Source: JAJEBT01 sp965214975 (lineage in GTDB: Bacteria; Pseudomonadota; Alphaproteobacteria; MPNO01; UBA830). Taken from it: a DNA stretch of 64,000 nucleotides. Shown piece by piece: positions 18,555-27,900 of the stretch; the first letter of the stretch is position 1; each line of letters begins with the position of its first letter. Location: positions 1 through 64,000 of the forward strand of contig OZ244055.1 in the NCBI GenBank assembly GCA_965214975.1, written 5' to 3'. Position numbers and translations under genes: made by a program. The notes below the pieces were generated by a model. That model saw only the letters and a list, made by a program, of their open reading frames with translations, was not told the origin of the DNA and did not search any database.

Positions 18555-18874
18555 CGGCGGAACGGACCGAAGCCGGACGCGGGATCGAAACGGCGCTGGG
18601 CGAGGTTCTTGCCCATGTGCGCGGCGAGGCGGCGCTTTCGTGCCGGATCGTCGATGACCCCGCCGCCGACAGGATCGTCGCGCTCCGCAAGCGCCTGGGG
18701 TTGAGCCGGCGGAAATTCGCCGACCGTTTCGGTCTCGATGCACGCGCCTTGCAGGATTGGGAACAGGGCCGCCGCGTTCCCGACCGGGCCGCCCGTGCAC
18801 TGCTGACGGTCATCGACCGCGACCCGGATGCGGTTGCGCGGGCGCTCGGCACGCAGGGCGCAGGGGCGCGATGA
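18551..18874 (+). CDS. XRE-family antitoxin of the RelE/HigB2-type pair
   Basis: 107 residues. N-terminal segment GIETALGEVLAHVRGEAAL, then the helix-turn-helix IVALRKRLGLSRRKFADRFG, and the family hallmark ALQDWEQGRRVPDRAARALL. It binds the toxin made by the overlapping upstream gene and represses the operon. The frame and key residues look sound. It is the only module in this part of the window in which both toxin and antitoxin are uninterrupted. Confidence 0.85.
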   Translation: MTAERTEAGRGIETALGEVLAHVRGEAALSCRIVDDPAADRIVALRKRLGLSRRKFADRFGLDARALQDWEQGRRVPDRAARALLTVIDRDPDAVARALGTQGAGAR

Positions 18875-19289
18875 CTCGTTCGCCGCCGCGGCGAGAACGG
18901 TTTTCGGCGTTGAACAGGTTGCCGCCGATGCTCCCGGTGATGCGCGACGCGGCGTTCCGGATGGAATCCCGGGCGAGGCGGGCATGTCGCGCGGTGGTCC
19001 GCGCCTGCGCGTGACCGAGCGGTTTTCCGGTCATGGTCGCAACTGCCCGGGTTCTCCATCTCCGGTGACGGCGTGCCGGCGACTGTCGCCGCGGAGGCGG
19101 CGCCCTCTCGCCTGTTGACGCCATGGCCTCGCGGGTTCACGGGTTGCGCTCCGGTGCGGGAGGAGCGGCCCGCGGAGTGTTTCGGATCGAAGGCGACGAG
19201 CGGTTCGCTCCGGGCGACGGTTGCACCGATGCCTCCCCGTTCCGTCCGCATCGAGAGCCACCCGGGAGGCGGGGCGCTGACGAGTGCAA
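18875..19289. other. 415-bp region without a recognisable gene
   Basis: GC-rich sequence on both strands showing no family motif. It precedes the D12 methylase relic, whose missing N-terminus may once have occupied it, but no motif-I (FxGxG) codons can be made out. Confidence 0.45.
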
Positions 19290-19816
19290 GCCGGCGGCCA
19301 TGCGCTCGATCGGCATCGACCGCGACGAGCGGGCGCTTGAGGCCTTCGATTGCGACCACCCGGTGGAGCTGGTTCACGGCTGTTGCCATGCCTTCCCGGC
19401 CTCGTTCCCGTTCCCGGGGCCGGGCTGCAGCGATCCGCCCTGTCCGCGCGCGACCCGGAGTTCGGCGCGCCGCCACCGCTTCGGGCACGGGGAGGCCGAC
19501 CATGTCGAGCTTCTCGAGCTGATCGAGGGCCTGCCCTGCCAGGTGACGGTCCCGGGTCACCCGTCCGCGCTCCACGACGGGATGCTGGCGGGCTGGCACC
19601 GTCTGGCGATGCGGGTGACGACCCAAGGCAAGGTGCGGACCGAGGTCGCGCGGGTCGACTTCGCGCCCGACCAGGTGCACCGAGCAAGCTTCGCGGGCCG
19701 GAGCTTCACGGACCGCCAGCGCATCGAGCGCAAGGCGGCCAACCGGGGCCGGTGCCATGCCGGCGGGAGGGTGCCTCGCGGTGCTGACCGCGATCATGGC
19801 CGTCGAGGCCGACGGG
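19290..19816 (+). pseudogene. D12-class DNA adenine methylase remnant
   Basis: Recognisable blocks are SIGIDRDERALEAFDCDHPV, ELVHGCCHAF, a catalytic motif changed from DPPY to DPPC (CSDPPCPRATRS), EADHVELLELIEGLPCQV and GRSFTDRQRIERKA. The final AVLTAIMAVEADGDA lies in another frame. The N-terminal SAM-binding motif is missing, the catalytic Tyr is replaced by Cys and the 3' end is frameshifted, so it is inactive. Its stop overlaps the start of the IS66-type N-terminal fragment downstream. Confidence 0.6.
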
Positions 19817-19817
19817 G

Positions 19818-20081
19818 ATGCGTGAACCTCGCCCGGTCCCGGTGCCGGCCGGGAAGAGCGACGCGCGCGACCGGGAGATCGCAAGCTTGCGCGAACGCCT
19901 CGCCGTGCGCGATCTGGAGATCGCCCGCCTGCGCGAACGGGTCGCCGAACTCGAGCGCGACGCCACGCTCGACAGCACTACCAGTTCCAGACCGTCGGCT
20001 GGCGACGGCCCGAGAAAGAGGAACGGAACCCCGAGACGCACGCGGAGGCGGCCGCCGCGGCCGTCCCCGGCATGGCGTTGA
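19818..20081 (+). pseudogene. N-terminal fragment resembling IS66-type transposase leader
   Basis: An 87-codon frame starting MREPRPVPVPAGKSDARDRE, then a heptad coiled coil (IASLRERLAVRDLEIARLRE) and DSTTSSRPSAGDGPRKR, the degenerate form of the IS66 'NSSNSSKPPSSDG' tract. It then loses similarity into Arg/Pro-rich sequence. The rest of the transposase is missing here; a C-terminal IS66 remnant lies 1.7 kb upstream, in the wrong order for one element. 20082-20358 shows no gene. Confidence 0.5.
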
Positions 20082-20358
20082 CGCGCCCGCCGTTCGAGCG
20101 TTCGTTGCGGCGAGCGTCCTTCGGGTCGCGATGGCCGACGCTTCTCCGCATCCGGTCCTCGCGCGCCGGCTGCTCCTCCGGGGCCGGCAGCGTCGCCATA
20201 ACCGGCTCGCTGCCGCATCGGGAACGGAACGTTCGGCCCCGCCTTTGCCTCGCCCCGCCCAATGGGCGGGCAATGAATTCGCCCTGGATGCCTTTGCATT
20301 ATCCGCGCACGCGCCTGTCGGATATGCTAGAAGCCCTCCGACCGGGAGGAGGCATATC

Positions 20359-21405
20359 GTGTTACTAAGCTTGTTCTCGGGTTGCGGGGGGCTGGATCTG
20401 GGCTTCGAGCGCGCAGGTCTCAAGATTGGTTTGGCTTACGATATCCGCACTCATTCAATCGCCTCGTGGAACCGCAACCGTCCCGGGAGTCGACGCGGCC
20501 GTGTTGCGGATCTTTCTGCGATTGGCTTCACGGACATGGATCGCGACCACGGCGGCAAGTTCGTGCCGTCGGGCGTGATCGGGGGGCCGCCCTGCCAGAG
20601 CTTCTCGCGGGCAAACAGTTTGCGTTCAGCCGATGACCCGCGCAACAGACTCGTGCGGCGCTTTTTTTCCATCGCGCTGAGATTTCATCGTCGGCGCCGT
20701 CCGCTCGATTTTGTCCTCATGGAAAACGTTCCGGCTCTGGCCGAAGCGGAGAACGGACGCCTTCTTTCCAGGGAAATGGAACGTCTGGAGGAGAACGGTT
20801 TTGATGCCTGCGATTTCCTTGTCGACGCCGCTTGTCATTCCGTGCCGCAGTATCGCAACCGCCTTTTCGTCCTCGCGCTCAGGAAAAGCGCGTTTGCGAT
20901 GAAACGGTGGTCGCCACCTGTGGGAACCGGCGCAAGAAGGACAGTTGCGGATGCGATTGACGGCTTGCCTTCGCCGGTTCATTTCATTCGCGGGATCGAG
21001 GAAGACAAGATTCCGATTCATCCCAATCACTGGTGCATGGCACCCAAGTCCCGCAGGTTTTTTGACGGTTCGCTCATCGAGGGGCATTCGTCCTCTCGCA
21101 GCTTCAAGACACTCGCGTGGGACAGACCAAGCATCACGGTATGCTACGGACATCGCGAAGTGCATGTCCATCCGAAAGGGAAACGGCGGCTTAGCGTTTT
21201 CGAGGCCATGAGGCTTCAGGGGTTTCCCGATGACTATGTCCTAGAAGGAACTCTTTCGGCACAGATTGACCAGGTGAGCGAAGCGGTGCCGCCGCCATTG
21301 GCGGAAGCCGTCGCAATGTCCATCAAGTCAGCGCTCGGGAAAGCGGCGCCAGACAGCGTGATGCCTGTTCACGCGCCGATTCCTGCCAGAACCGCGGGAT
21401 CGTAA
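20359..21405 (+). CDS. C5-cytosine DNA methyltransferase
   Basis: 348 residues from GTG 20359, chosen because GGGAGGAGG lies ~7 bp upstream and the product begins right at motif I (LLSLFSGCGGLDLGFERAG). Motif IV has the catalytic Cys79 in IGGPPCQSFS, motif VI is LMENVPAL and motif VIII is QYRNRLFVLAL. After the target-recognition region come SVFEAMRLQGFPDDY and the motif X-like region SEAVPPPLAEAVA. It is complete and should methylate cytosine; the site cannot be predicted. It is convergent with, and overlaps by 37 bp, the 3' end of the unknown gene at 21369-22568. It probably forms one functional unit with that gene and the GHKL ATPase, supplying self-protection. Confidence 0.88.
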   Translation: MLLSLFSGCGGLDLGFERAGLKIGLAYDIRTHSIASWNRNRPGSRRGRVADLSAIGFTDMDRDHGGKFVPSGVIGGPPCQSFSRANSLRSADDPRNRLVRRFFSIALRFHRRRRPLDFVLMENVPALAEAENGRLLSREMERLEENGFDACDFLVDAACHSVPQYRNRLFVLALRKSAFAMKRWSPPVGTGARRTVADAIDGLPSPVHFIRGIEEDKIPIHPNHWCMAPKSRRFFDGSLIEGHSSSRSFKTLAWDRPSITVCYGHREVHVHPKGKRRLSVFEAMRLQGFPDDYVLEGTLSAQIDQVSEAVPPPLAEAVAMSIKSALGKAAPDSVMPVHAPIPARTAGS

Positions 21406-22568
21406 CCGGCTTCCTCCAGCAAGCGCCGGAGATCTTCAGTCACGCGAGCGCGAAGCGGTTCATCCGATCTCATCTGCGAGTCGACGTTTGCCATGCCCTC
21501 TATCTTGTCAGCAGCACGGATCGCTGCGTCCTCATGTTCCACCGTCGGTGCAGGCGGCGCGTGCGCAACTCCGAACGGATCGGGAAGCCCCGGCGGTGGT
21601 GGCAGAAACTCGAATGCGAGGCATGCCATTGACGGGGTTTCATCGCCCCACGGCATCGTTGAATAGCAGTAGGAGCGATGCGTCTTCATGTTCCAGCCCT
21701 TCCCTCTCGCCAATGCGATGAGCCATTTGGCAAGGCCCAGAGAGAACAGGCGAAGGAACCCTTTGCCTGATCTTTCCGACGCTTTTTCCGCTGCGGCCCT
21801 GATATCCGTTTCCTCCGGGTCGAGGAGGGGAGCCGCTCGATCCCGAAAGTCCTCGTTCTCATCGGCATTCGAGAATATTGCATCACAAAGCCCGGACAAT
21901 GTCTCCTCCGCGATCGAACCGGGGCGGGCATCAGCGGTGACGAAGAGCAGCCACCTCCCGGTCATCGTCTCGATCTGGAGTTCCACGGTTCGGTAGACCG
22001 CGTCGATCAGCCGTTGCGCATGATCCGCTCCCGGCGGCGCGAGTGATCCGCAGGCATCGATGTTGACAACGTGAAACGGCCCCCGGCGCTTGAGTTCGCG
22101 ATAGGCTTGGCTGCCTGCATGCGTGATGTCTTCGAATCGCCTCGCGAAAGTATGGGAGGCGGCGCCAATGTGGCCAGCATCAATCAGTGACTTCTCGCGA
22201 AGTTGGGCACGGGCGATATGGCGATTGTCTTCGCCACCAGACAGAAACCCCGTGCTTGTCAGGCGGCAGCCCAAGTCACGGCACACGTCAGCGAGTTGGC
22301 GGACATCCAGGTAGTCGGTACCCGGAAGGGTCAGATAGCGCACCTCTGGCTCACTGTCGGACGGACTCGGCAACCCGGGTCGTCCCTTTTCCCTTCTGAT
22401 CAAACGCTGCGAGAAATGAAGCCACTGGCGCTCGCGAACCAGCTGCTTGCGCGGCCTGTGCCACGGCGACAGAGTGACCAGCTTGACCGGCACCGCCGGC
22501 TCGTCAACCGGCGCAGGGAGAACATCGTCGGCAATCGGCCGATCCGCTTCTTCGGGTGGGGAGGTCAT
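21369..22568 (-). CDS. Uncharacterised protein paired with GHKL ATPase (PP_RS20740-like?)
   Basis: 399 residues; I cannot assign a catalytic family with confidence. Visible features are a basic N-terminal segment (SPWHRPRKQLVRERQWLHFS), an alpha/beta block RYLTLPGTDYLDVRQLADVC and GCRLTSTGFLSGGE, and a strand-loop FHVVNIDACGSLAPP. Further on are GRWLLFVTADARPGS and GWNMKTHRSYCYSTMPWG. The alternating strands suggest a Rossmann-like, perhaps methyltransferase-derived fold, but no SAM loop or nuclease motif is clear. It resembles proteins grouped by NCBI as PP_RS20740 family (from memory, unverified). Its ATG overlaps the stop of the GHKL ATPase gene by 4 bp, so the two are co-translated and likely partners. 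Confidence 0.55.
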   Translation of the reverse strand: MTSPPEEADRPIADDVLPAPVDEPAVPVKLVTLSPWHRPRKQLVRERQWLHFSQRLIRREKGRPGLPSPSDSEPEVRYLTLPGTDYLDVRQLADVCRDLGCRLTSTGFLSGGEDNRHIARAQLREKSLIDAGHIGAASHTFARRFEDITHAGSQAYRELKRRGPFHVVNIDACGSLAPPGADHAQRLIDAVYRTVELQIETMTGRWLLFVTADARPGSIAEETLSGLCDAIFSNADENEDFRDRAAPLLDPEETDIRAAAEKASERSGKGFLRLFSLGLAKWLIALARGKGWNMKTHRSYCYSTMPWGDETPSMACLAFEFLPPPPGLPDPFGVAHAPPAPTVEHEDAAIRAADKIEGMANVDSQMRSDEPLRARVTEDLRRLLEEAGYDPAVLAGIGA

Positions 22569-24454
22569 GCGTCGGTTTCGGGAATACCGAGAATGTCCCT
22601 GATAAGCCGGGCCCTGTCCTCGACAGGCAGGTTGGACAAGACGCCATAGGCTTCGAGAACAGCGGCAAGCGCGCCTATGCGGCCCGTCCCGGCAGTCCTG
22701 CCTTTGCCGGTAAGAATACGGTCAGAAGACCATTCGATATCCACGCCCCCGACGTCTTCCGGCAAGGATTTCACGGACGGATCGGAAAAGGGCGGATCCG
22801 CATCGCTTCCCAACCGCCGGTTCCAGATTCCGGCAGCGTAACCAAGCGCCTGACCTCGAAGCTCCGCCTTGGCGCGCGCCAGGTCCGCCGCCGCCAACGC
22901 CTTCAGGCGGTTGGTGAGAAGGCGGAGCGCCCTGTGAAGCCACCTCTGTATATAGAGAAGGTGAGGGTGACTGTAGTTGAACGATTCCCGATCTATGTTA
23001 AGCGCACTGTCAAGGCCCTCGTGAACAAATATCTCGGAGGTTATCTGCCGAAGCCTGGTTTGTTCCGAGACCTGGTAGTTCAGGAAAGTGGGATCAAAAA
23101 GAGTGCCGCTCGCTCCCCGAATGCGAACCAGAACCCCTGTTGTCTCCTTCGGCACGATCTTGCTGTTCCAATAGAGATATGCCTCGAAAGACAGGCGCCC
23201 GCCCGCTCGTGCAAGATTTCCATCGGGGAAGGGGTTCTCCTGTTTCGCGGCGAGCATGACGGGCGCGCCGACTCGGGACGGCTTCCTGAGCTTGTCCGGG
23301 AGGCGGACAGGCCGTCGGAGAGAAATCCCGTCCAGAATGACGGAAAACTCCTGGTCTCCGTTCCTTTCACTGGCACGAAGCCCCAGATGCTCCCGAAGCG
23401 ACTCCGTCGACACAAGATCAATTTCTTCCGCCTGTTCCATGCCGGCTGGAAAGCCGAGAAAGGAAGCGCCGCTCGATCCATCCAGATCGAAGGGATGCTC
23501 CCCTATGTAATCCAGGGGCAGGGAAAGGCTGAGCTTCCACACGAGCCTGAGATATTCGTCGAAGTGATCAAGATTTGCGGATTTGATCCCCCTGCCGGAC
23601 GCGCTGCCGGTCGCTTCGAAGAATTTGTCGAACTTTCTCTTCGGGGTGTCGGCATCCTCCCAGGGCAAGCGAGGTTCCTGAGGTACTTCACCAAAAGAGT
23701 GTCCGATATGGAATTCCGGCGCCTTCCGCACGGCTTCTCCGCCTCCGGTCTCCACGAAAGCGGCATCCCAGAGCCTGGCGCTTCGCAACGTGCGGCGCAC
23801 TTCATCACGCAAGTCATAAAGAACAACCGATGTGCCTTGCGATCCCCTTTCTTCGTCCGGAACTTTCTCGGACACGATCACGACGTTTCCGGCGACGTAC
23901 TCGTCATCGCCCCGTTGAGTCTTTTCCTCGTCATGGGTCCGGAGTGTCACTGTGGCGGACAGCCTGTGGCTTTCCCCCGCAGCCTTGGTGATGATCTGAA
24001 AATGCTGGGTCAGCTGGGCGACGGCAAACAGCCCGATGCCGATTTTCCCGATGAGCTGGCGTCCGCCGGGGCTCAGATCCGGCACATCGGGATGCGCGGT
24101 CTTCAATTCGGCGCCGACAGCTGTCCGTTTCGAGCTTCCGCCTATGTTTTGCAGAACATGGGCAAGGGTCTTCGGCGACATGCCGATGCCGTCGTCCCGC
24201 ACCGTCATGAGATGGAATTCCGGCTGCCCGGTTTCAATCACCACGCATGACGCGTCGGCATCGTAGGCATTGGCGACCAGTTCCCGGAAAGCGGCCCAAG
24301 GCTCCCTGTAGATCCCGTCGGTAACCCGGGCGATGATCCGCTCGCTGGTTGCAAGCCTGGTTTCGACCGGCTGATGGCTGTCGGCGCTCTTCCGGATTTC
24401 CGCTTCGAGTTCATCAGGCCGGACCGGGCTTCCCGCTGCCGCTGTCATCGTCAA
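22565..24454 (-). CDS. GHKL-type (Hsp90/MutL-like) ATP-binding protein
   Basis: 629 residues. The N-terminal GHKL fold is clear: N-box FRELVANAYDADASCVVIE, G1 VRDDGIGMSP, then IGGSSKR and G2 GKIGIGLFAVAQLTQHF. The central transducer-like region (GTSVVLYDLRDEV) and C-terminal half, with an Arg/Lys-rich amphipathic part (RLLTNRLKALAAADLARAK), match no effector domain I know. Start: TTG 24454 has GAGGGG 9 bp upstream; ATG 24448 is the alternative. It overlaps the next gene by 4 bp. GHKL ATPases near C5-methyltransferases are known from predicted restriction-like systems, where ATP-driven clamp closure may license attack on unmodified DNA; here that role is inference. Confidence 0.8.
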   Translation of the reverse strand: MTMTAAAGSPVRPDELEAEIRKSADSHQPVETRLATSERIIARVTDGIYREPWAAFRELVANAYDADASCVVIETGQPEFHLMTVRDDGIGMSPKTLAHVLQNIGGSSKRTAVGAELKTAHPDVPDLSPGGRQLIGKIGIGLFAVAQLTQHFQIITKAAGESHRLSATVTLRTHDEEKTQRGDDEYVAGNVVIVSEKVPDEERGSQGTSVVLYDLRDEVRRTLRSARLWDAAFVETGGGEAVRKAPEFHIGHSFGEVPQEPRLPWEDADTPKRKFDKFFEATGSASGRGIKSANLDHFDEYLRLVWKLSLSLPLDYIGEHPFDLDGSSGASFLGFPAGMEQAEEIDLVSTESLREHLGLRASERNGDQEFSVILDGISLRRPVRLPDKLRKPSRVGAPVMLAAKQENPFPDGNLARAGGRLSFEAYLYWNSKIVPKETTGVLVRIRGASGTLFDPTFLNYQVSEQTRLRQITSEIFVHEGLDSALNIDRESFNYSHPHLLYIQRWLHRALRLLTNRLKALAAADLARAKAELRGQALGYAAGIWNRRLGSDADPPFSDPSVKSLPEDVGGVDIEWSSDRILTGKGRTAGTGRIGALAAVLEAYGVLSNLPVEDRARLIRDILGIPETDA

Positions 24455-24540
24455 AGCCGATTGCCCCTCAATCCCGCATGTTTCGGACCGTTGCCACCCG
24501 ACGGGATCAGGCTAGCATGGCGGAACAGGGCTGTCCAAGC

Positions 24541-24762
24541 CGCAGGAGCTCCGGGATGTGCGTCCCGTTTGCCGCGAAACACATCCGGACGCGGGGCGAG
24601 CGAATGGGTGCGGCCCCGGGAGGTCGCGGATTCGACGGCGGCGATCGTCGGCGTCGGCGCGGCGGGGACGGGTGGCGGACTTCCCCGATGCGGTCCGAAG
24701 CGTTCCCGCGTTGCCGGCCGGCGTGGGGTGGGCGCCGCCCAGGCGGCGACGGGTCGGCCGAC
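24541..24762 (-). repeat. ~220-bp dispersed repeat, copy 1 (inverted relative to copy 2)
   Basis: The reverse complement aligns along its whole length with 34568-34790. Landmarks shared in order are CGACCCGTCGCCGCCTG, CGGGAACGCTT, GACCGCAT-GGGGAAGTCCG and CCGTCGAATCCGCG. It sits in the 460-bp gap between the GHKL gene and druE. No reading frame is conserved between copies, so it appears non-coding. The two copies bracket the druHE operon. The rest of 24455-24914 shows no gene. Confidence 0.6.
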
Positions 24763-24914
24763 CGCGGGCACGATTCGGCCAGGTCACCGCCTTCCAGCGT
24801 GACCGGGCGGCGGTCATGCCCCCGGGAGCGGTGCAACCAGGCCCGATGGTTGTCGGGTTCTCCTCCGGGAAGCCGGTTTTCGTCGTTCTCTGCGTGATCC
24901 GTGCTGTCCGGAGA

Positions 24915-27900
24915 TCACGAATCCACGGTTCGGACATCCTCCAGCACGATGGGCACTTCACTGCCTTCCCGGACTCCGACCGTGAAATCCAGCGACTGAA
25001 GGCTTCGCGCCTGCCTGTCCGGTTCGGCGGCAAAATCGTGTCTTGGCGCGCCGTCCGCCCGCCATGCCCCGAACCCCTGGTCGAGGAGTATGGTCATGTT
25101 CCGGTCATCGTTGAGGCAAAGTTCGAGACTTCGTTCGTGGGGGAGTGCGGACTTGTCGCGAATGTCGATCTCGGCGTCCGGCAGCAGATTCTTCAGCACG
25201 ATACGGCGCTTGGCGTCTTCGACGAAGGTGTGGAACACCGCCCAGCCCTGACGTTCCGCCCTGGAAACGCGTGCCGTCAGTATGTTCAGACTCGCCTCCT
25301 CGCTTCCGGGCATCTTGCGGATCACCTCGAAAAGAAGCCGCAGGGCGAGCGGTGTCAGAAGGTAACGGTCGACATAGGTTGCCTCGCGAACCCCGTGTTT
25401 CCGCAGCGCGGCAATCGCCGACGGGGCTTCGTCGCCAAGCAGTTTCCAGAAGGCGCGGCCGAAACTCGCCGCCCGCCCATCGAGCCGGGCACCCACCCGG
25501 ACGATCCGCGCATTGCCACTTGACAGCGTCACGAGATCCTTGTTGGCGAGACTCCCGGTCTCCGGCAATTCGGGCATCGGCCCGCGAACGAGTGCCGATC
25601 GTTCGCCGATCCCCCATTTCGGGCCCGGCCTTGTTTCTTCCGCTGCGGTGGCGGCGATGGCGATCCGTCCTTGCGCATTCTCGACCGCGGCAAGCACCGG
25701 CGTGCCGTCCACGGTCGGCAACTCAGGCGCGAGGGCCAGGGACGAGTGGATCGACAATCGGTGAAGATCGAGCCTCTGCGCGAGAGTCATCCCCTCGTCC
25801 GTCAGTGCGCCGTTTGCCAGCACAATCTCGATCCCGATTCGGGCTTCCTTGAGGCGAGCGAACAATCCTTCGACTTGCCAATCCGCGAGTTCCCATTCCT
25901 CCGGAGCGCCATGAAGATAGAGCGTGACGGATACGAGACCTCCAGTCCGCTGTCGCCGATCGAGCCATTCGGCCATCGATGTGCCCAACAGGCCGGTTTC
26001 CGGACCGAAAATCCGCATGGCCTTCGGCAACTGGAGACTGTCCCGGAGACTCCGCGCAAGCGTCTCTCCACCCGGCCGGTCAAGCCGTTCTTCCACGAAG
26101 TTGAGATCGGGCCGGAGAACGCAGGCCGGACAGCCATGTGTGCAACCCCCGGGGCAGGCCAACCGATTGCAAGCTCGTTCGACGCGATCGTCGAACCATT
26201 CCGTTTCGGCCAGCCGCGACGAGAGGCCCGCGCCGCCGGAAACCCGATCGTAAAGAAAGGCCGACACCCTGTTCTTGTTTGCCGGTCCCTTCGAGGGGCC
26301 GACGGAGACCCCGATCTCGCGCGCTTCGGCCCCCAGCCCTTCGGCCAGCGCCTCCCGGAGGCCGGCAGCCAGCGCAAGCCCCTCCGGCTTGCTCGCCCCG
26401 GCCGACAGCTGCAGCTCGAATACATCGGTTCGAACCGCGTGGATCAGCCGGACATTGCGTTGCACGCGTTCCGGCCGAGTGTGGCCACCGGGGCAATAGC
26501 CTCCCGCCAATGACGTTCCCCGCCCGATTGCCAACGGCCGATGCCGCTTGATCTTCTTGGAAAGCGGCTCGCCCCTGGCGGCGTCTCCCGACTCCGCCAC
26601 CGCTCGCCCGCAATCGAGACAAAGAGCGTAGCCCTTGCCGTGGGGCCCGGAGCCGAGCGTGACGACCTGTCCCTGCGGATCGGCCCGCCACCGCCCGGCT
26701 TCGGGGTCCGGGAGCGCTCGCCACGTTCCCCCGGACGCCGACAGCCGCGGCATCTCGTAGGGAACGTGGCCAAGATTCTCGTACCCGGTATGAGGAGCGC
26801 TGCGGCCGAGGAAGCCGGCGGGCCTCAAGCTCCTCTTCCAGCGCGGATTTGGCGTGTCGCATTCGGGACAGGTTTCAGGCGCCGTGCGCGCCAGGCCGAA
26901 AGCGCGGCAAGACGAACATTCCCAGAAGAATTGCAGATCCTCGAGTTTGGAGGTGTCGATCCTCGCGCCCCAAGCCGGAAGAACACCTTCCGAGCGATGC
27001 ACGAGACCGTCGACAACGATTTCGGCTCCGGGCGCGTATTCGCGAATCGCCATGTCGAGCGTGCGTGAAGCGCCGCCTCGGCGTTCGCCGAAGAAGATCG
27101 TTTCGGTGTCGTTGTCGCGTTTGTGGCCCGAGAGGTGGTCGAAAGCCACGACGTCTACCGGAAAGCCGTACGAGGGCGTGAATCCGCGTCGGGCAAGCTC
27201 GGACAGAAGGAACTCGCCTTTCATCCGGCGTGCCTGCATCTTGAAAGCCCGTCTCGTCTCCTGTTCGGAAGCGGCGTCGCGACGCGCGAGGAGTTCGGCA
27301 TATTCGACGCGCCAGCGGCGGAGCATCGCCTCGAAGGCTTCAGCCGTCATGGCGGTCAGGTATGGAGCCTTCTTCCCCTCGAACGCGGTGCCCCGCGTCA
27401 AGTTCGCGAGGTTGTCGGCAAGGTGCCCGGTTTCGCTCCACTCCCCTCGCAAAGCGTCAAGGAAAGCATCCGCGGCGGCTGTCTCCGCAACCGGTTTGTC
27501 GGCATCGTCCGTCGCGCCGAAAAAAGTGCCGGCGGACGTCTGCACGTCGAAACCCTCGGGCTGGTCCCGCAGGAAAGCCCCGAGCAGCGCGGCGTGAACG
27601 TGACGGGCAACGAGGCCGGGGCTGTCCAGTCTCACCGCCGGAGCCGTCACCCGCTCCGCGAGAAACCGTCTCGGGTTGTCGAAAACGCTCCGGTCCAGGG
27701 GAAGATCCCGGCAGAACGTCATGCCGAAGGCCCAAGGCTCTCCCCGCCTTCCGGCTCGCCCCAGCCTCTGGCGGTAATTCGAGATGGATGGCGGCACGTT
27801 GGCGTTCGTCACCAGTTGGACATCGGGAATGTCGATGCCCATTTCCATGGTGGTGGAGCAGTTGAGCAGATTTATCCACCCGTCCTTGAACCGTTGTTCG

